A program made the translations under genes and the position numbers. This document shows, piece by piece, positions 9,830 to 19,164 of a DNA stretch of 64,000 bases. The stretch is from assembly GCF_002835935.1 (NCBI RefSeq), contig NZ_PJCF01000011.1:39143-103142 (forward strand), written 5' to 3'. Positions within the stretch are counted from its first letter, which is position 1. Every line of letters begins with the position of its first letter. The DNA is from Paraglaciecola sp. MB-3u-78 (lineage in GTDB: Bacteria; Pseudomonadota; Gammaproteobacteria; Enterobacterales; Alteromonadaceae). Under the pieces are notes generated by a model. The model saw nothing but the letters and a program-made list of their open reading frames with translations. It was not told the origin of the DNA and ran no database searches.

Positions 9830-10220
9830 GTGATACCTCCGAGTTTCATGCCCTGACGGGCACCTGCATCCATGCAGTTTTTGACTTGAAGGGATTCAAG
9901 TCAAAAACCATCAGGACGATGGCGCGAAGCGTGCTTTTGCTCTTTCTAACCCGCAAGCCAGACGATGTCAGAGCTGAAACAGTGGACGAAATCAGGACCA
10001 GTGAACGGCCGAAAAGGTGGCTCACACGACTATCAAAACCAGTTTTATCGAGTCACCGCTATGAATGCAAATGACACATTTGAGCTAGTCAGCTCTAGCT
10101 CATTAACCCAATAACAACACACTTGAGCTGCTCGCACCTTATAAAGAGCAGATAAAAGCAGTGGCCATTGAATCTACTTTTAACTGGTATTGGTTAGTTG
10201 ATGGCCTTATGGATCATGAC
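9830..10220 (+). mobile_element. Decayed IS110-family element: non-coding end plus transposase fragment
   Basis: The frame from 10122 reads LELLAPYKEQIKAVAIESTF then NWYWLVDGLMDHD. This is the IS110-type transposase region usually found as '...VESTYNWYWLVDGLM' in the N-terminal RuvC-like domain. The start of the transposase and everything after this ~33-residue piece are missing. Upstream, 9830-10110 is GC-richer structured sequence, including a perfect 13-bp hairpin. In the IS110 group, the non-coding end before the transposase encodes the bridge RNA, so this stretch may be a bridge-RNA relic. Only the transposase fragment is firm. Confidence 0.7.
9878..9907. repeat. Perfect 13-bp inverted repeat with GGGA loop
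   Basis: TTTTTGACTTGAA at 9878-9890 and TTCAAGTCAAAAA at 9895-9907 are exact complements around GGGA. It lies inside the presumed non-coding end of the IS110 remnant and would fold as a hairpin in RNA from either strand. Confidence 0.75.
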
Positions 10221-10283
10221 AAAAACAAGTATCTCAGAAAATGTCATAAGGTTGGGCCTTTTTATAGATTAATAAAGGATACT

Positions 10284-11435
10284 TCACTTGGCTCGTTCGT
10301 TTGTTAATAACGCCGCCATTCCACTGTTAAACGCTTGCATCCACTTTGTTGAAAACTGCCCTTTGGCGATACGGTTGATCTCGATGACCGCCTTTTTCTT
10401 AGGTCTTTGTAAATGACTCTCATGGGCTCGCGCATGGGTGATGGCGTCAAAGGTGTCTAGTATGGCCAATAACTTTGCTCCTTCGCAAATATCGTCTTCT
10501 TTGATCCCCAGAGGGTAACCGCTGCCGTCAATTCGTTCGTGGTGTTGCATCACGATTTTACGGGCTTCGTTCCATTGATTGAGATTTTCTAGTAAGCGAG
10601 CACTTTTATAAACATGAGTACGCATCAGGTTAAATTCGTAATCTTCGAGCTTTTCCTGCTTATGTAGGACTGCAGTTGGCATAAAGGCCATACCAAAATC
10701 ATGCATATAACAAGCAACGGCAAGTTGCACTTCATCGATGGGTGAGCCTGCGATTTTATTGATGTAGCCGGCTAGCTTGGCAATCCTATCACCCCTGCCT
10801 TCCCAATACTTAGAGCGTTTTTCTATCGGTTTCATCAATTCACGAAAGAACATCAGATCTTCACGTTCATCGTTAGAAATAACTTTAGGAATGCCTGCTG
10901 TTGCTATGCTAAGGGGCGCAGTAACCGCGGGTATTTCGCCGATATTTTCTTCTTCATCACCTAGCTCAAGACTAGGATCTAATATGACGACTGCTTTGGC
11001 TAACAATTGTTCATGATCGGCGCTATTTTCAGGGGTAATATGTTTTATCGCCTCAACAAGTCGCTTAAACATCTCCTCATCATACTGAGCTTGCCCAGTT
11101 TGAATGCAGCTTTGCACGAATACTTTGACCTTATCCATGATCAATAACACCAAGTCACTCATATTACTGGTGTATTGAATTTGCCCTTTGCGCAAGTAAT
11201 CAAGAAGGTCTTCGGCGTACTGCAAAAGAGGGATCAGTGGCGAAAAATTAACTAAACCCAAGTCCCCTTTAATGGTGTGAATTGAACGAAAAAGTGAACG
11301 TTGTAATTCGTTATCTTCTGGCTTTAACTCCAACTCAATTAAGGTTTGTTCACTGGCTTCATAAAGTTCGTTAATTTCTTCCAATAGGTCGGTGAGAATA
11401 TCTTCATCGAGATCTTCATGTGTAAACATTTGCAT
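10284..11435 (-). CDS. HPt domain fused to an HD-GYP c-di-GMP phosphodiesterase domain
   Basis: The 383-aa cytoplasmic protein starts with a histidine phosphotransfer domain (residues 1-110). It carries the canonical HTIKGDLGL motif, with the phosphorylatable His near residue 53. The C-terminal half (about 205-375) is HD-GYP, with HDFGM near 250 and HHERIDGSGYPLG near 305. This family hydrolyses c-di-GMP. HD-GYP proteins usually carry a REC domain, so HPt-HD-GYP is uncommon. It suggests a phosphorelay end point whose output is c-di-GMP turnover. A cognate kinase is not adjacent. It is divergent from plsC. Confidence 0.88.
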   Translation of the reverse strand: MQMFTHEDLDEDILTDLLEEINELYEASEQTLIELELKPEDNELQRSLFRSIHTIKGDLGLVNFSPLIPLLQYAEDLLDYLRKGQIQYTSNMSDLVLLIMDKVKVFVQSCIQTGQAQYDEEMFKRLVEAIKHITPENSADHEQLLAKAVVILDPSLELGDEEENIGEIPAVTAPLSIATAGIPKVISNDEREDLMFFRELMKPIEKRSKYWEGRGDRIAKLAGYINKIAGSPIDEVQLAVACYMHDFGMAFMPTAVLHKQEKLEDYEFNLMRTHVYKSARLLENLNQWNEARKIVMQHHERIDGSGYPLGIKEDDICEGAKLLAILDTFDAITHARAHESHLQRPKKKAVIEINRIAKGQFSTKWMQAFNSGMAALLTNERAK

Positions 11436-11630
11436 AGAATGAATAGCCTTAATGATTGAAAGTATTGATAGCTTTATTAAGTATCGGCTAATTAATAATT
11501 TAATTCATATATTTGTGCGGCAACAAAAAACGCTAAAATTTACCTACTTGTAAATCAAGTAGTATAAGTGTTTTAGCTAGTGGCTAAAAATGCGTATACT
11601 CTGCAGCCACTTAATCGACGAGGATAGGTC

Positions 11631-12350
11631 TTGATAGCGCTTTTACGCATAGTTGCGATATTCTTTTATTTTTTGCTGATCAACCTAGTACTCATCTTGA
11701 TTTGTTTGGTACGGCCTTTTCATCGGGATAACGTGCACGTTGCGGGTGCTTTGTATAGTTCTGTTTCTGCTTTATTGGGATTGAAAATTGAAATCCGGGT
11801 ACCAGATAGCGTCAAGCAAGGTGGCCCGTACGTCTATATTGCTAATCACCAAAATAGTTATGATTTATTGACTATTTGCGGTGCGACCCAAAAAGGGACT
11901 GTCACTGTCGGTAAAAAAAGCCTTAAATGGATACCTGTGGTTGGTCAGATTTATTGGTTGACAGGTAACATTATGATCGACCGAAAAAACTCTGGTCGCG
12001 CCCATGATACTTTACAAGGGACAGTGCAAAAAATTCAAAAAAAGCGCCTATCTGTGTGGTTTTTCCCTGAGGGAACGCGCAGTTATGGTCGCGGATTGTT
12101 GCCCTTTAAAACAGGTGCGTTTCGCATTGCCAAAGCCACCAATGAACCCATAGTGACGATTACTGCCAGCCGATTATATGATAAAATAAAATTAAACAGA
12201 TGGGACAATGGCACGTTATTAATCGAACTGTCAGAGCCGGAGTTTATGGATGAAAATAAATCTTTAAAACAAAATGCTGAATATTTCCATCAAAAAATGC
12301 AACAACAGATTAAAAAAGTAGACGCAGAAGTAGACAATAAAATCGGGTAA
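11631..12350 (+). CDS. plsC: 1-acyl-sn-glycerol-3-phosphate acyltransferase
   Basis: It acylates lysophosphatidic acid to phosphatidic acid at the inner membrane. The 239-aa length fits PlsC. Motif I NHQNSYD (NHx4D) is near residue 73 and motif III FPEGTRS near residue 145. An N-terminal membrane helix (IVAIFFYFLLINLVLILICL) is present. The start is TTG at 11631 with GAGGA at 11619-11623. The gene is followed 25 bases later by rraB, probably in the same transcript. Confidence 0.93.
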   Translation: MIALLRIVAIFFYFLLINLVLILICLVRPFHRDNVHVAGALYSSVSALLGLKIEIRVPDSVKQGGPYVYIANHQNSYDLLTICGATQKGTVTVGKKSLKWIPVVGQIYWLTGNIMIDRKNSGRAHDTLQGTVQKIQKKRLSVWFFPEGTRSYGRGLLPFKTGAFRIAKATNEPIVTITASRLYDKIKLNRWDNGTLLIELSEPEFMDENKSLKQNAEYFHQKMQQQIKKVDAEVDNKIG

Positions 12351-12375
12351 CCCGGTTAGCTCAGAGGCAAATTTT

Positions 12376-12738
12376 ATGAATTCAGAAGATACATCCGAAC
12401 TAGCCGAATGGCATGAATTTAACCAAGAAACTATCGAAGCATTGATCGAAGACGGCAGTGATGCCAGTCAAGCACATACCATTGAGTATCACTTTGCTAG
12501 CGCTGACTTTGACGTATTAGAAAAAGCGGCCGTTGATGCCTTTAAAGCCGGTTTTGAAGTGGGTGATGCCGAAGAGTTAGAGTTGGAAGATGGTGAAGAA
12601 GTCTTTTGCTTTGATGCCGTGGTCGAACGTATGTTGGATGCAAATTTAATCAACCAAGATACTGACAAGCTGTTTGCAATTGCCATTAAACATAACGTAG
12701 ATTACGACGGCTGGGGCACATTCTTTATTGAAAAGTAG
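12376..12738 (+). CDS. rraB: Ribonuclease E inhibitor RraB
   Basis: A small acidic protein (120 aa) of the RraB family, which in E. coli binds RNase E and changes which transcripts the degradosome cleaves. Features seen are the strongly acidic N-terminal half (EDGSDASQAHTIEYHFASAD), the conserved FDVLEKAA / AFKAGFEV segment and the terminal VDYDGWGTFFI. The length fits the family. It follows plsC closely. Confidence 0.9.
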   Translation: MNSEDTSELAEWHEFNQETIEALIEDGSDASQAHTIEYHFASADFDVLEKAAVDAFKAGFEVGDAEELELEDGEEVFCFDAVVERMLDANLINQDTDKLFAIAIKHNVDYDGWGTFFIEK

Positions 12739-12765
12739 TCATCATCCATCAGTTCAAAAAATAGA

Positions 12766-12792
12766 CCAATGACACAAAAGTGTCATTGGTTT
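12766..12792 (+). terminator. Hairpin after rraB
   Basis: A perfect 10-bp stem CCAATGACAC / GTGTCATTGG around AAAA, followed by only a short T stretch. It probably ends the plsC-rraB transcript. Confidence 0.6.
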
Positions 12793-13789
12793 GCAAAAAA
12801 AACGCAGTAAAACCATCATCTAAGCGTCATTAAAAGTACATCTCAGATTCACATTACTCATTCATATTACTGCCCATAATAAATATTACATGGGAAAACA
12901 CACTAATGAGTATCAAAACACTTTCCAAATTAGCTTTATCTGTATCCGTTGCACTGGGTACCTGCGCCTTGATGGCTCCTGCCCTAGCGGCAGAAGAGTC
13001 AGAAGAAAACATGGAGTCGATCACAGTTGTTGGCAGAAGTGTATCTTATGCCAACAACCAAACATCAGACGAAATGATGAAGCAGCAAACATCCATGACC
13101 AGCGTATTGGCTGCCATTGATAACTTGCCAGGGGTATTAATTAACGAAGGTGATACTTTTGGTGCTGACGATTGGTCCACCAGTATTTCTATTCGTGGTT
13201 TTCAAGTTGATTTATCTCAACAGCAAATTGGTATGACTGTAGATGGCATTGCCAATGGTAATTCCAATTATGGCGGCGGCGCTAAAGCCAATCGTTATAT
13301 TGATACCGAAAACTTAGCTAGAGTCGACGTATCCCAAGGTACCGCAGATATTGCTTCTCGCTCACATGAAGCATTAGGTGGCACACTTGATTTTATTACC
13401 TTGATGCCTGGTGTAAACGAGCGTTTGGTTGTTAGCACTACGTTTGCCGAGTTTGATGGCAGAAAGTTTTTTGCACGTTATGAAACCGGCGAAATCGCTA
13501 AAGATACTTTTGCATGGTTCAGTATGTCTAACCAAGAAAGTAGTGACTGGATGGATCAAACTGCAGAAAATGTGCGTGACCACTTTGCTGCAAAAGTGAT
13601 TAGCACTATCGGTAACGTTAATTTGACTGCTTATGCCTCTTACGATGATACCCATGAAGACAATTACCAACGTATATATGGCTTGTCGCAATTTGAGCAA
13701 AACTCTAGCTGGGATCAACTCACTAGCGAATGGACAGGTATCCCTTACCAAGATCAAGCTTATCGCCGTGGTTGGTCTACGTTAAGAGA

Positions 13790-13797
13790 AAACTTTT
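13790..13797 (+). repeat. 8-bp target duplication, left copy (AAACTTTT)
   Basis: It is identical to 15349-15356 on the other side of the IS66-family element. Eight base pairs is the duplication length typical of IS66-family insertions. Confidence 0.9.
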
Positions 13798-15348
13798 GTA
13801 ACTATTCAGCCTCATGAAAATATATTTTGACGATCCCAGCGATCGTATTGACTGATCCCGCTAGGATGTCAGACTTGCCTTAATATCACTTTAGTTATTA
13901 ACCAATGAAGATTGACGGCATTGAAATCGACAGTGTGATCGATTCAACAAAAAAGTTGCTTACAGAGGATAAATCAATTTCGCCGGCCTTAAGAGCGGCA
14001 ATTGAATTGATCATGCTGGTTGTGTCTTTGCTTGCTAATCGATTAGGACTAAATAGCCAAAACAGCAGTAAACCACCCTCCACAGATTTTGATAGAAAGA
14101 AGAATTCAAGGACTAAATCTGACAATCCGGCCGGCGGCCAGAAAGGGCGGGAGGGTAAAACGCTGAGCCCGTTCGAAGAGCCCGATGTAGTCAAGGATAT
14201 TCCCGTAAACAGGGCGCTATTGCCTCCTGGGAAGTATCGTGATGCTGGCGTCCAGTGTCGTCAAGTGGTTGACATAGAAATATCACGCATGGTCACCGAA
14301 TACAGAGCGCAAATACTGCTCAACGAAACAGGCAAGAAATTCACAGCTGAGTTTCCACAAGGTGTTAACAGTGCTATCCAATATGGCGATGGCATTAAAG
14401 CGCACGCGGTTTACCTGTCACAATATCAATTGCTGCCTTATAAACGTATTGAAGAGTATTTTTCCGATCAACTCAATATTCCGATCAGTGCGGGAACCTT
14501 GTTTAACTTCAATCAAAAAGCGTCAGATTTAATTGAGCAAACAGGTGCCGCGGATCGGATCAAAGCCGCACTACGAGCATCACCCGTGCTGCATGTTGAT
14601 GAAACAGGCGTCAACATTAACGGCAAGCGGCGTTGGTTACATTGTGCCTCATCACTTACCTGGACGTATTTCCATGCCCACGATAAACGTGGGAAAGAGG
14701 CCATGGATGCGGCCGAGATACTGCCATGCTTTACGGGCATTCTGTGCCATGACCACTGGAAACCTTACTACAAATATATCCTATGTGAACATTCTCTGTG
14801 CAATGCCCATCATTTGAGAGAATTGGAAAGAGCGTGGGAGCAAGACAAGCAGAAATGGGCCAATGAAATGCGTGCACTGCTGACCAAGCTTTGTCAGGAC
14901 GTGAAGGATAATGACGGTAAGTTAACGCCAGAGTCTGCCCGCGTCGCCAGAGAACAGTACCGTGAAATACTCTTTGAGGGTGATAAGGAGTGTCCGCCAC
15001 CAAATGAGGAGGACCGACCAGCAGGACAACGGGGTCGTTTAAAACGAACCAAAGCGCGCGCCTTGCTTGAACGGCTCAGAGAATTTGAAAATGATGCGCT
15101 TAGATTTATCGAAATAAAAGATGTCCCCTTTACTAACAATCAAGGGGAAAACGATATTCGAATGACAAAAGTACATCAAAAAATATCGGGATGTTTCAGA
15201 AGTCAAAACGGTGCGGATATGTTTTGTTTGCTTCGCAGTTACATATCCAGTTGTCGCAAGCAAGATGTTTCAGCAAGTGAGGCGTTGCGACTATTGTTCA
15301 AGGGCAGGCTTCCTGACATCTTTTCATCTGCGCGACCTGAATAGTTAC
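13798..15348 (+). mobile_element. Complete IS66-family insertion sequence (1551 bp, single transposase gene)
   Basis: The element starts GTAACTATTCAG (13798-13809) and ends with its exact complement CTGAATAGTTAC (15337-15348). It is flanked by 8-bp duplications AAACTTTT (13790-13797 and 15349-15356). It carries only the large transposase and no tnpA or tnpB, as in the ISBst12-like branch of the family. The intact gene, matching ends and perfect duplication indicate a recent insertion. Confidence 0.93.
13905..15344 (+). CDS. IS66-family transposase (TnpC-like)
   Basis: This 479-aa DDE transposase is the only gene of the element. It has an N-terminal coiled region with SSKPPSTD and the GGQKGREGKTLSPFEEPD basic segment. 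A catalytic-domain Asp lies in LHVDETGVNINGKRRWLH, a second in CHDHWKPYYKY, and the Glu in FTNNQGENDIRMTKVHQKISG. The family DUF4096/IS66 zinc-binding part is reduced. Start ATG 13905. The stop at 15344 lies only a few bases before the right end of the element. Confidence 0.93.
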   Translation: MKIDGIEIDSVIDSTKKLLTEDKSISPALRAAIELIMLVVSLLANRLGLNSQNSSKPPSTDFDRKKNSRTKSDNPAGGQKGREGKTLSPFEEPDVVKDIPVNRALLPPGKYRDAGVQCRQVVDIEISRMVTEYRAQILLNETGKKFTAEFPQGVNSAIQYGDGIKAHAVYLSQYQLLPYKRIEEYFSDQLNIPISAGTLFNFNQKASDLIEQTGAADRIKAALRASPVLHVDETGVNINGKRRWLHCASSLTWTYFHAHDKRGKEAMDAAEILPCFTGILCHDHWKPYYKYILCEHSLCNAHHLRELERAWEQDKQKWANEMRALLTKLCQDVKDNDGKLTPESARVAREQYREILFEGDKECPPPNEEDRPAGQRGRLKRTKARALLERLREFENDALRFIEIKDVPFTNNQGENDIRMTKVHQKISGCFRSQNGADMFCLLRSYISSCRKQDVSASEALRLLFKGRLPDIFSSARPE

Positions 15349-15356
15349 AAACTTTT
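15349..15356 (+). repeat. 8-bp target duplication, right copy (AAACTTTT)
   Basis: It pairs with 13790-13797. Deleting the element plus one copy restores the receptor reading frame. Confidence 0.9.
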
Positions 15357-16888
15357 TTACTTATTTAAAGGCTGACTTTACTGTGGGTGAAGTAGCTTTT
15401 AGTACCAATGTTTATTATCACAATAACGAAGGTCGTGGAGATTGGGTGCCACAATATGTAGTTGATCTAGTTGATGATGGTGAAGGCAACGGTCATTCAG
15501 AATTGGTATCAGGAAATACTGTTTATGGTGGCGGTGTTTTAGGCCAAATTACCTTTGTAGATAGGGGAGGTGTATCGTTGCCTATTGGTGACAAAACTAG
15601 TTGTGCATCATTGACATTCCCCTATGGCGGAAGTCGCAACGATGATCCTAGTACCCCAGATGTCGATGAGTCTAGTAATCTAACTTATGATCCAAACTGT
15701 TTTGCAGATGGCGCTATTCCAGTCGGTTCATATCGCCATACTAATTATAAAAAATCACGTATTGGTATTAACGGTGATTTTATCTGGGATACGCGTATAG
15801 CCGATATGGATAATACGCTACGTGGTGGTTTCTGGTACGAAGATTACACGCGTGATGAAAATCGTAGTTGGCATAAAATCATTGATTCGGCGACTAGTTA
15901 CCGTTTTGATGAAACCCCTTATTGGGTTCAGTACGATCGCGAATTCCCAGTAGAAACTACGATGTTTTACCTTGAAGACCAACTTGATTTAGGTTTTGCT
16001 AAAGCGCATTTTGGTATCAAGCAGTTTTTTGTTGATGTGTCGAAAAACGACAGATTTAATGCAACCAATGATCAGGGTGTATCTTCGGATTCAGACTTAC
16101 TTTTCTCAGCAGGTTTTGTGGCACCTTTACCTGTAACTGGACTTGAGATGTTCGCTGGTTTTGCACAAAACTACGCTTCCATTAAAGATGCTGTATTAGA
16201 GCGTGATGATTCTGATTTAAGTTCGGTTAAGCCCGAAACTGCTGACAACTTTGACTTGGGCCTAAGGTATTCGTCTAAAGACTTGAGCGCTAGCTTGACT
16301 TATTACGTCACTAAATTTGAAGACAGGATCAACTTTGTGAGTAATGAAACTGTGACAGGTATCGACTTCTTAGAGTCGACTGCTGGTGGTTATATTAATG
16401 ACGGCGGTATAGAATCGAAAGGTTTTGAAGCATCATTAAGTTACCAGTTGTCTGATAACTTTAGTGTGTATGGATCTTATACAAGTAATGATTCCGAATA
16501 TACTGAATCAGAGTATACGGAAGTGGACATTATAGGTAATGGTGTCATTGGTGCGGCTGAACAAATGGGTGTGGTGAGTATCGATTGGGTACGTGGTAAC
16601 CATTATGCAGGCCTGAGCACTAAATATGTTGGCGAACGTTGGATGAATCAAGCGAATACCGCAGCTGTAGAAGCTTATACAGTCAGTGATTTTTACTTGG
16701 GTACTACCATTGACGACTTAGGCAGCAGTGTTGAGTCGATTGAGATTAACTTCACTATCAACAACCTGTTTGATGAAAGTTACCTTGGTACTGTTGCCAC
16801 CAATGCAGCATGGATTGGTGCTCCTCGTACGATGGCCCTAAATCTAAAAGCCGCGTTTTAAATAAAGTTTCCCTGTGTGTCACTTTAG

Positions 16889-16915
16889 GGCGAGCTTAGG
16901 CTCGTCTTTTTTTTT
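16889..16915 (+). terminator. Terminator after the TonB-dependent receptor
   Basis: Stem GGCGAGC / GCTCGTC (one G-T pair) with loop TTAG, followed by nine T. It lies about 28 bases after the receptor stop, so the downstream phosphatase genes may need read-through or their own promoter. Confidence 0.8.
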
Positions 16916-16936
16916 GCCTAGTTAGAGTGAGTTGAA

Positions 16937-18058
16937 ATGAAATTATTCTTGTTTTTTGGTTTATGCTGTTTTGTTTTAACGAGCAAGGCTGCCGATAATT
17001 TAATCTTGGTCAGTATTGACGGATTGCGTTGGCAAGAAGTATTTCAGGGCTATCAGGATGATGTGCTTGATTTAGATACATTTAAGGAACAAAAAGCAGG
17101 CTTAGTCAAACAGTTTTCAGGAATAAGTGCTGAGAATAAACGTCAGAAGCTGATGCCTTTTTTATGGAATGTATTGGCTAAAAACGGGGTGTTAATCGGT
17201 AACCGTGACTCAGGCTCGAACATGGGGGTCACAAACGAATATTGGTTTTCGTATCCAGGTTACAATGAGTTGTTAACAGGTAAAGCTGATCCGAATATTG
17301 ATTCAAATAAAGCCATCGAAAACCCCAATACCACTATATTGGAATGGCTAAATAAACAATCAGAATACCAAGGAAAAGTGGCTGCTTTTGGTAGTTGGGA
17401 TGTGTTTCCCGCCATTATTAATCGGACACGCAGTGGTGTGCCTATTAATGCGGGTTTTGAATCTGCCGATTGGGCTGGTTTATCAGATAAAGCTAACTGG
17501 TTAAATGGGTTGCAAACACAAATTCCCAGTCCTTGGCATAATGTGCGTTTAGATGCCTTTACCTTGGGATTTACCAAAGAATATATCTTGGCACATCAGC
17601 CAAAAGTGATGTATGTGGCACTAGGTGAAACAGATGATTTTGCTCATCAAGGAAATTACCCTGAATACTTACGGGGTGCTAACCGAGCCGATAAATTTAT
17701 TGCTCAGTTGTGGACATTGTTGCAATCTATAGAGCAGTACCAAGATAATACCAATCTGATTATTACGGTGGATCATGGTCGTGGTAATTCTGCAGAATCT
17801 TGGCAACACCATGCTAGCCCAAAGGCTGTGAAAGGTTATTTAAACGGATTAAAACAATATCAGGATGGCATACCGGGTGCAGATCAGATTTGGCTAGCCG
17901 CCATGGGGCCAGATGTGAAAGAATCAGTTGGAAGCCAGCAGACCCGAAGCTTCAACTTAGATCAAGTTGCGGCAACTGCCGTGCAATTGCTTGGGTTCGA
18001 TTATCAGCAATTTGCAACGGACATTGGCCAACCCTTACCGATAGTCAAACAAAGGTAA
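16937..18058 (+). CDS. Exported alkaline-phosphatase-superfamily phosphodiesterase/phosphatase
   Basis: This 373-aa protein has a signal peptide (MKLFLFFGLCCFVLTSKAA) and the metal-binding layout of the alkaline phosphatase/nucleotide pyrophosphatase superfamily. That layout is SIDGLRW (first metal Asp), the probable nucleophile segment WFSYPGYNELLTG, GETDDFAHQ and DHGRG with a following His (WQHHASP). It should hydrolyse a phosphate mono- or diester in the periplasm. It follows the disrupted receptor and precedes a PhoD-like gene by 6 bases, pointing to an ester-scavenging operon. The exact substrate is unknown. Confidence 0.85.
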   Translation: MKLFLFFGLCCFVLTSKAADNLILVSIDGLRWQEVFQGYQDDVLDLDTFKEQKAGLVKQFSGISAENKRQKLMPFLWNVLAKNGVLIGNRDSGSNMGVTNEYWFSYPGYNELLTGKADPNIDSNKAIENPNTTILEWLNKQSEYQGKVAAFGSWDVFPAIINRTRSGVPINAGFESADWAGLSDKANWLNGLQTQIPSPWHNVRLDAFTLGFTKEYILAHQPKVMYVALGETDDFAHQGNYPEYLRGANRADKFIAQLWTLLQSIEQYQDNTNLIITVDHGRGNSAESWQHHASPKAVKGYLNGLKQYQDGIPGADQIWLAAMGPDVKESVGSQQTRSFNLDQVAATAVQLLGFDYQQFATDIGQPLPIVKQR

Positions 18059-18064
18059 ATCATC

Positions 18065-19096
18065 ATGAAATATATCGCGATCAGTATTTTCTTTTTGTTG
18101 ATAACAATAAGCACAACAGTGGTGGCTAAGCAGGTATCTGCAGTGCCGATTAAAATTCTATTTGGCTCATGTTTACACCAAGATAAGCCGCAACCTATCT
18201 GGGCAGCGATGAACCAAGAGCAAGGTGATTTGTTTGTCTTGCTTGGTGATAATGTTTACGGCGATACCGAAGATATGGCTCAGTTGAAAGCCAAATACGC
18301 TAAGCAATGGTCAAACTCGGGTATGCAAACTATGTTGGCGAATACCCCTACTATTGGTATATGGGATGACCATGACTTTGGTGAAAACGACGCAGGCGCA
18401 GAATACCCGCAGAAAGTGGCCTCTCGGCAGATCATGCTTGATTATTTTAATGTGCCTAAAGATAGCCCAAGACGCATCAGAGCCGATGGTATTTATACCA
18501 GTCATATTTTAAATCAAGGCAATACAAAAGTGCAGATTATTTTGCCTGACTTGCGCTGGAATCGAAGCCCTCTTGAATCAGTGGGTAGGCTTAAATATAT
18601 GCTCAGCAAAGCACCTAATGATTTAGGGCCTTATATACCAAGCCAAGATAAATCCACCACTATGCTGGGCGAAACCCAATGGCAGTGGTTAGAACAACAA
18701 TTACAACAACCTGCAGACGTACGTGTTTTAGCGACAAGTATACAATTTTTATCTGAATTTACCGGGTGGGAATCATGGGCCAATTTACCCCATGAAAGAC
18801 AACGATTTTTAGATCTGCTCGATAAATATCAAATAGACAACCTAGTGATCGTGAGCGGCGATACTCACTGGAGTGAACTCAGTCAAATAACCCGAAACAA
18901 TGGTCAGTCGTTGTGGGAAATGACTACGTCGGGTCTAACCGAAGAATGGAAAAACGTCAGCCCCAATCAACATAGGGTAGGGGAGAGTTATGCCAAGGCA
19001 AACTATGGTGTGATTGAACTATCCGCTAAACAATTAACCATGAGCGTTAAAGATGTGTCTGGCAGCACCGTTATGTCACACAAAATTGAACTCTAA
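18065..19096 (+). CDS. Exported PhoD-like metallophosphatase
   Basis: A 343-aa periplasmic protein with a signal peptide (about 23 aa: MKYIAISIFFLLITISTTVV). Its PhoD-type metallophosphoesterase motifs are FGSCLHQ, LLGDNVYGD, IWDDHDFGENDAG and VSGDTHWSEL. PhoD enzymes (Ca/Fe-dependent) release phosphate from mono- and diesters. It starts 6 bases after the phosphodiesterase gene, so it is co-transcribed. PhoB control is plausible, but I saw no clear Pho box. Confidence 0.88.
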   Translation: MKYIAISIFFLLITISTTVVAKQVSAVPIKILFGSCLHQDKPQPIWAAMNQEQGDLFVLLGDNVYGDTEDMAQLKAKYAKQWSNSGMQTMLANTPTIGIWDDHDFGENDAGAEYPQKVASRQIMLDYFNVPKDSPRRIRADGIYTSHILNQGNTKVQIILPDLRWNRSPLESVGRLKYMLSKAPNDLGPYIPSQDKSTTMLGETQWQWLEQQLQQPADVRVLATSIQFLSEFTGWESWANLPHERQRFLDLLDKYQIDNLVIVSGDTHWSELSQITRNNGQSLWEMTTSGLTEEWKNVSPNQHRVGESYAKANYGVIELSAKQLTMSVKDVSGSTVMSHKIEL

Positions 19097-19164
19097 AATC
19101 TACCTGACAAACCCTTGCACACAAAGGTAGACTTAAAAGTCACTGCCCTTGTTTGGAATCGAAT

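Larger units (their letters stand above)
12906..16861 (+). pseudogene. TonB-dependent outer-membrane receptor gene split by an IS66-family element
   Basis: The coding parts are 12906-13797 and 15357-16861. Removing the element and one target copy restores a single frame across the junction (...STLRENF + FTYLKADFTVGEVAF...), giving about 798 aa, a normal TBDR size. The 5' part holds a signal peptide (about 29 aa ending APALAA), a TonB-box-like ESITVVG and the plug (NLPGVLINEGD, ISIRGFQVD). The 3' part is the beta-barrel and ends in a C-terminal Phe (NLKAAF). The substrate is unknown, but the phosphodiesterase and PhoD genes that follow suggest a phosphate ester. As it stands, the gene should not make a working receptor. 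Confidence 0.92.

Noticed and set aside
9604..9873. 89-aa frame on the minus strand (MDAGARQGMKLGG...)
   Set aside because: It reads through the IS110 non-coding end, has no protein-like conservation I recognise, and looks like a chance frame in structured DNA.
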